Shown here in pieces: positions 61,494 to 64,000 of a stretch of DNA of 64,000 nucleotides. The stretch comes from Tissierella pigra (GTDB lineage Bacteria > Bacillota > Clostridia > Tissierellales > Tissierellaceae). Where the stretch lies: positions 31,899 through 95,898 of the forward strand of contig NZ_VUNQ01000010.1 in the NCBI RefSeq assembly GCF_009695605.1. Reading direction: 5' to 3'. The translations under genes were made by a program, and so were the position numbers. The notes beneath the pieces are model-generated. The model was given only the letters and a program-made list of their open reading frames with translations. It was not told the origin of the DNA and searched no databases. Position 1 is the first letter of the stretch; each line of letters starts with the position of its first letter.

Positions 61494-62189
61494 ATGACAT
61501 TGAAATTAATTGACCTATCTCAAGAAATTTATCAAGGTATGGATATTTTTCCAATGCACCAACAAACCTTTATAATGACAAATATGACCCATGAGGAGAA
61601 TATGCAGAAAACAGGAAGTAAAAAATTAGGGTTTTCTGCTAGGAATTTACTTATTAGTGAACATGGCGGCACTCACAGTGATGGAGTATGGGAGTATAAC
61701 CCTAATGGACCTACTATTGATAAAATGCCTTTAGAATATTTTTGGGGTTCAGCCATATGTATAGACTTATCCCATATAAGATATCCTAATTATTTTGAAC
61801 CAAAGGATTTGGAGGAAGCTTTGAGACGTTCTGGACAAGAAATAAAAGAAGGAGATATTGTACTAATTCATACTGGACACCATGACAGAGCCTTTGGAAC
61901 AGATTTATTTCAAAAAGAATATGCAGGACTAAGCTATGAAGGGGCAAAATGGTTAGCAGAAAAAGGAGTAGTAAATATTGGAGTAGATGCACCTGCAATA
62001 GACCAAACTCCTGATGATATTGATTTTTCAGCTCATTTAGTCTGTGGAGAGTATAATATAACCAATACAGAGAATTTGTGTAATTTAGACAAACTAATAA
62101 ATAAGAGATTTCTATATATTGGATTGCCTTTAAAAATAAGAGATGGTACAGGCTCACCAATTAGGGCAGTTGCTTTATTAGAGGAATAG
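61494..62189 (+). CDS. Cyclase-family metal-dependent hydrolase (kynurenine formamidase-like)
   Basis: 231 residues of the cyclase family (PF04199), which includes kynurenine formamidase and isatin hydrolase, enzymes that open cyclic or formyl amides with a Mn or Zn centre. It starts LIDLSQEIYQGMDIFPMHQQTF and has the metal motif SEHGGTHSDGVWEYNP near residue 56, IVLIHTGH near 122 and VVNIGVDAPAIDQTPDDIDF. It diverges from the microcompartment run with 243 bases between the two starts, which must hold both promoters. A likely step is opening of the imidazolone ring. ATG follows GGGGAGGAG. Confidence 0.88.
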   Translation: MTLKLIDLSQEIYQGMDIFPMHQQTFIMTNMTHEENMQKTGSKKLGFSARNLLISEHGGTHSDGVWEYNPNGPTIDKMPLEYFWGSAICIDLSHIRYPNYFEPKDLEEALRRSGQEIKEGDIVLIHTGHHDRAFGTDLFQKEYAGLSYEGAKWLAEKGVVNIGVDAPAIDQTPDDIDFSAHLVCGEYNITNTENLCNLDKLINKRFLYIGLPLKIRDGTGSPIRAVALLEE

Positions 62190-62194
62190 TGAAC

Positions 62195-62226
62195 AGTCCA
62201 AGGAATATTCCTTGGACTATTTTTTA
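62195..62226 (+). terminator. Terminator after the cyclase gene
   Basis: AGTCCAAGGAATATTCCTTGGACT is a perfect palindrome followed by ATTTTTTATT. Confidence 0.9.
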
Positions 62227-62471
62227 TTGTAAGGTAACCTTTGGATATTCAGTGGATATATGTCAAATATAAAATTTGTTCCTGATATAAGAAAATGATA
62301 AATTTTCTTAGGAGCAAGTATATTATCTTTTTGAAAGTTTTGTAAATATTTCGAGGATTCACTTATATAAAAAGTCCATAGGTCGGGTCTATAGGTTTCT
62401 TGAGTTACCTGATAACAAAGGACATCCTCCCAAATTAGTTTAACAAAATAATCAGAATATTTATCTTTGTT
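62217..62471 (-). pseudogene. Decayed immunity-like protein gene
   Basis: An 84-codon stop-free frame without any ATG, GTG or TTG, ending TAG at 62217. The peptide looks like real protein (DYFVKLIWEDVLCYQVTQET, YRPDLWTFYISESSKYL, KKIYHFLISGTNFIFDIY) and its order of features recalls small immunity-type proteins beside polymorphic toxins. Upstream, another frame reads TTFEKDFNKLNQGKTTTYSS and then stops at 62432-62430 region, so at least one frameshift and lost start separate the pieces. It is part of the 570-base stretch 62190-62758, which otherwise holds two terminators and a long hairpin. Assignment is tentative. Confidence 0.4.
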
Positions 62472-62602
62472 CTATAATTATTCAACTTAATTCCGCTTGA
62501 ATAAGTGGTAGTCTTTCCTTGATTCAATTTATTAAAATCTTTCTCAAAGGTAGTATTTTTTAAGAAAACCACTTAAAAAAATCTCCACCTTGTTTTATTA
62601 AA

Positions 62603-62694
62603 TTTCATCTGCTTTATAAAAAAATTAGGCGAAGGTAACAAAGATATATAGAAAGTTATATTTCTCCTTCGCCTAAAAATTATAGCAGACGAAA
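62603..62694. repeat. Long imperfect inverted repeat
   Basis: The arms 62603-62635 and 62666-62694 pair over about 29-33 bases; the inner TTAGGCGAAGG/CCTTCGCCTAA is perfect and the outer TTTC-TCTGCT-TATAA has a few mismatches and bulges. Loop 30 bases. It resembles a small folded repeat or a remnant of a miniature mobile element. No target duplication could be identified. Confidence 0.65.
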
Positions 62695-62719
62695 CCATTC
62701 TCTAGTCTTGTTGGAAAAT

Positions 62720-62748
62720 ATAAAAAGAACCTGATAAGCTCAGGTTCT
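62720..62748 (-). terminator. Terminator after the probable immunity gene
   Basis: AGAACCTGA pairs with TCAGGTTCT, loop GCTTA on the minus strand, followed by TTTTTA. Confidence 0.88.
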
Positions 62749-62758
62749 AAAAATATAT

Positions 62759-63133
62759 CTATAGTTCTTCTTTTATCATCTTTATGGTTTCTTTATATTT
62801 GTTTACTCTTTCTTCATTTTTTTCAATCAAAATAGCTCTATTTATATAATTTATAGCAACTTCATCTCCATTAAATGGATGTAAAAACAATCCAACATAA
62901 TAACCAATTAAATGATAAATATATGCTATTTCATCTTGATTTCTTTCAAAATCACTTTCTAGATATTGAACTTGTGATAATAATTTAAAATAAATATTAG
63001 AAACATCAATATTTTGTTCAGATAAAATTCCTTCAGCTTCTAATATAGAAACTTCAGTCAATAAAGTGTAAATTTCTTCGCCTTCTAATTTAGATTCATT
63101 TTCAAAACTAAAATAAGATTTTATATTTTCCAT
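62759..63133 (-). CDS. Probable immunity protein
   Basis: 124 residues, acidic and helical, without signal peptide or membrane segment: EEIYTLLTEVSILEAEGIL, YFKLLSQVQYLESDF, IAYIYHLIGYYVGLFLHPFNGDEVAINYINRAILIEKN. The helical pairs look like a TPR-like stack, a form frequent in immunity proteins. I do not recognise the exact family. Its start lies 1 base beyond the stop of the secreted toxin-like protein gene, so both are made together. Function as immunity to that protein is inferred from the layout. Confidence 0.65.
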   Translation of the reverse strand: MENIKSYFSFENESKLEGEEIYTLLTEVSILEAEGILSEQNIDVSNIYFKLLSQVQYLESDFERNQDEIAYIYHLIGYYVGLFLHPFNGDEVAINYINRAILIEKNEERVNKYKETIKMIKEEL

Positions 63134-63134
63134 A

Positions 63135-63851
63135 TTACTTCACCCAAGCATTTGATATTTTTATAACTCCATCTTTTAACTTTTGATAAGTTACTTCTAC
63201 AACTTCACCTTTATATCTTAATGTCTTTTTATATGCACTACCATATGCAGATTCAGAACCTTCTTTCATAACCTTCTCAATAATCTTTTTTATTTTATTC
63301 CATCTATTAGGATCTTTAGGTCCTCCAGGTACTAATGAACTCCAATTATGTTTAGATTGCAAAATATGATTAGCTTTATTTGAATTCACTCCTCCTAACT
63401 CTGAAATAGCCTTATCAATTTGTTTATTTATAGCTCTATTTTTTAACCAGTCTTTAACTTTACTAGCAATCGAAGAACTAACTTTAGTAAGAACAATACC
63501 ACCTACATAAATAGCACCTACTGTTACTACTACTTTTCCGATTCCTGGAATATACCAAGTACCTGCCATTATCTTCATAACATCATCCATAGGCATTGCC
63601 ATAGATCTAGTTCCAATATTGCCTACAGACTCTTTTGTATAATCATCTAAAAAGTTTGTTTCAGAAGAAACTTTATAAACTTCTCCCTCGTATGCTTCTA
63701 AGATTTCAATAAATTCTCTTTCAGTTACATTCTGACCATTTTCAAGAGTTATCATTACTACTTCTTGATTGGAAATACCATCTGCAAAAACTCCACTTGC
63801 AAATGATAACATCATTACAATTACCATAATAAAACTAATTTTCCTCTTCAT
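63135..63851 (-). CDS. Secreted protein with polymorphic-toxin-like C-terminal domain
   Basis: 238 residues. Signal peptide MKRKISFIMVIVMMLSFASGVFA with likely cleavage near residue 23; residues 24-80 are a polar spacer (VTEREFIEILEAYEGEVYKV); 97-125 are Gly-rich and hydrophobic (GTWYIPGIGKVVVTVGAIYVGGIV); 155-238 form a basic domain with NKANHILQSKHNWSSLV, WNKIKKIIEKVMKEG and VVEVTYQKLKDGVIKISNAWVK. That C-terminal order (HILxxKHxW, then W..I...I..V, then KISNAWVK) is one I associate with polymorphic-toxin ends (SAR2788 or Ntox35-like), from memory. ATG follows AGGGGGG. Directly followed by the probable immunity gene. Confidence 0.68.
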   Translation of the reverse strand: MKRKISFIMVIVMMLSFASGVFADGISNQEVVMITLENGQNVTEREFIEILEAYEGEVYKVSSETNFLDDYTKESVGNIGTRSMAMPMDDVMKIMAGTWYIPGIGKVVVTVGAIYVGGIVLTKVSSSIASKVKDWLKNRAINKQIDKAISELGGVNSNKANHILQSKHNWSSLVPGGPKDPNRWNKIKKIIEKVMKEGSESAYGSAYKKTLRYKGEVVEVTYQKLKDGVIKISNAWVK

Positions 63852-63939
63852 AAACTACCCCCCTGTTATAATAAGTTAGTGTAAACCTATTTATATAATT
63901 AATAGATCTATACTCTGTATTATCAAGGGTTTCAAAGTT

Positions 63940-64000
63940 TTTTTAAAACAAAAAACAATGACCCCCCTTTTTTTGGTATAATTGAGTCGCTAAACAAACA
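63940..64000 (+). other. Possible left end of a mobile element at the window edge
   Basis: The last 60 bases include an A-run, GACCCCCC, a T-run and TTGGTATAAT, a pattern seen at ends of clostridial insertion sequences with an outward-facing promoter. No transposase codons are visible before the window ends. Confidence 0.2.

Noticed and set aside
61786..62160. Minus-strand frame opposite the cyclase gene
   Set aside because: Leu/Tyr-rich translation typical of antisense frames over a conserved gene; no start signal.
62603..62694. Plain rho-independent terminator
   Set aside because: The arms are too long, the loop is 30 bases, and separate good terminators already exist on both sides.

Overview
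The window is AT-rich, densely coded DNA from an anaerobic Gram-positive bacterium of the Clostridia/Tissierellia kind. The supporting signs are the spoVG-glmU-prs-pth-mfd order typical of Firmicutes, a T-box leader in front of tyrS, superoxide reductase and rubredoxin in place of aerobic defences, and strong GGAGG ribosome binding sites. The species cannot be told from the sequence; the purine catabolism recalls purine-fermenting members of that group.

Layout. 1-5.4 kb: housekeeping (mfd, pth, prs, glmU, spoVG; murC facing the other way). 5.4-12 kb: an LCP cell-wall protein, hydroxyacyl-CoA dehydrogenase and crotonase, a PAS-SpoIIE phosphatase, a cobalamin adenosyltransferase, an rRNA methyltransferase and superoxide reductase. 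12-14 kb: promoter, tyrosyl T-box, about 380 bp of structured repeats, then tyrS. 14-23.8 kb: a nucleoside uptake and salvage block (NupNOPQ-type ABC importer, nucleoside phosphorylase, an odd flavoprotein, a Crp/Fnr regulator with two candidate operators, xpt, nicotinamidase). 24-33 kb: small units including threonine aldolase, TldD/TldE, NAD(P)HX epimerase, AhpD-like protein, rubredoxin and nitroreductase. 33-37.5 kb: an AtuA-family operon with its own ABC importer. 37.7-45.5 kb: a LivJHMGF amino-acid importer behind a near-consensus sigma-54 promoter, diverging from a histidine kinase with a solute-binding sensor and its NtrC-type partner.

45.5-62.2 kb is the most interesting part. One 16-kb run on the minus strand encodes a bacterial microcompartment (one pentamer and three hexamer shell proteins, a flavoprotein and a small unknown protein) together with a cyclic-amide hydrolase, an isochorismatase-fold hydrolase, a UbiD/UbiX decarboxylase pair, adenine deaminase, a purine permease, a four-subunit molybdenum hydroxylase with its active subunit split in two, a chemoreceptor and a MocA-type cofactor nucleotidyltransferase. 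A divergent metal-dependent cyclase/hydrolase completes the set. The set matches, step for step, most of the classical clostridial route adenine -> hypoxanthine -> xanthine -> ureido-imidazole carboxylate -> amino-imidazole carboxylate -> aminoimidazole -> imidazolone -> formiminoglycine. I infer a purine-degrading microcompartment. It lacks an aldehyde dehydrogenase, PduL and signature diol or amine enzymes, so it is not an ordinary aldehyde metabolosome.

62.2-64 kb looks like a small accessory island: a secreted protein with a toxin-like C-terminal domain, a tightly linked probable immunity gene, a decayed second immunity-like frame and a long imperfect hairpin. The last 60 bases may be the start of a mobile element.
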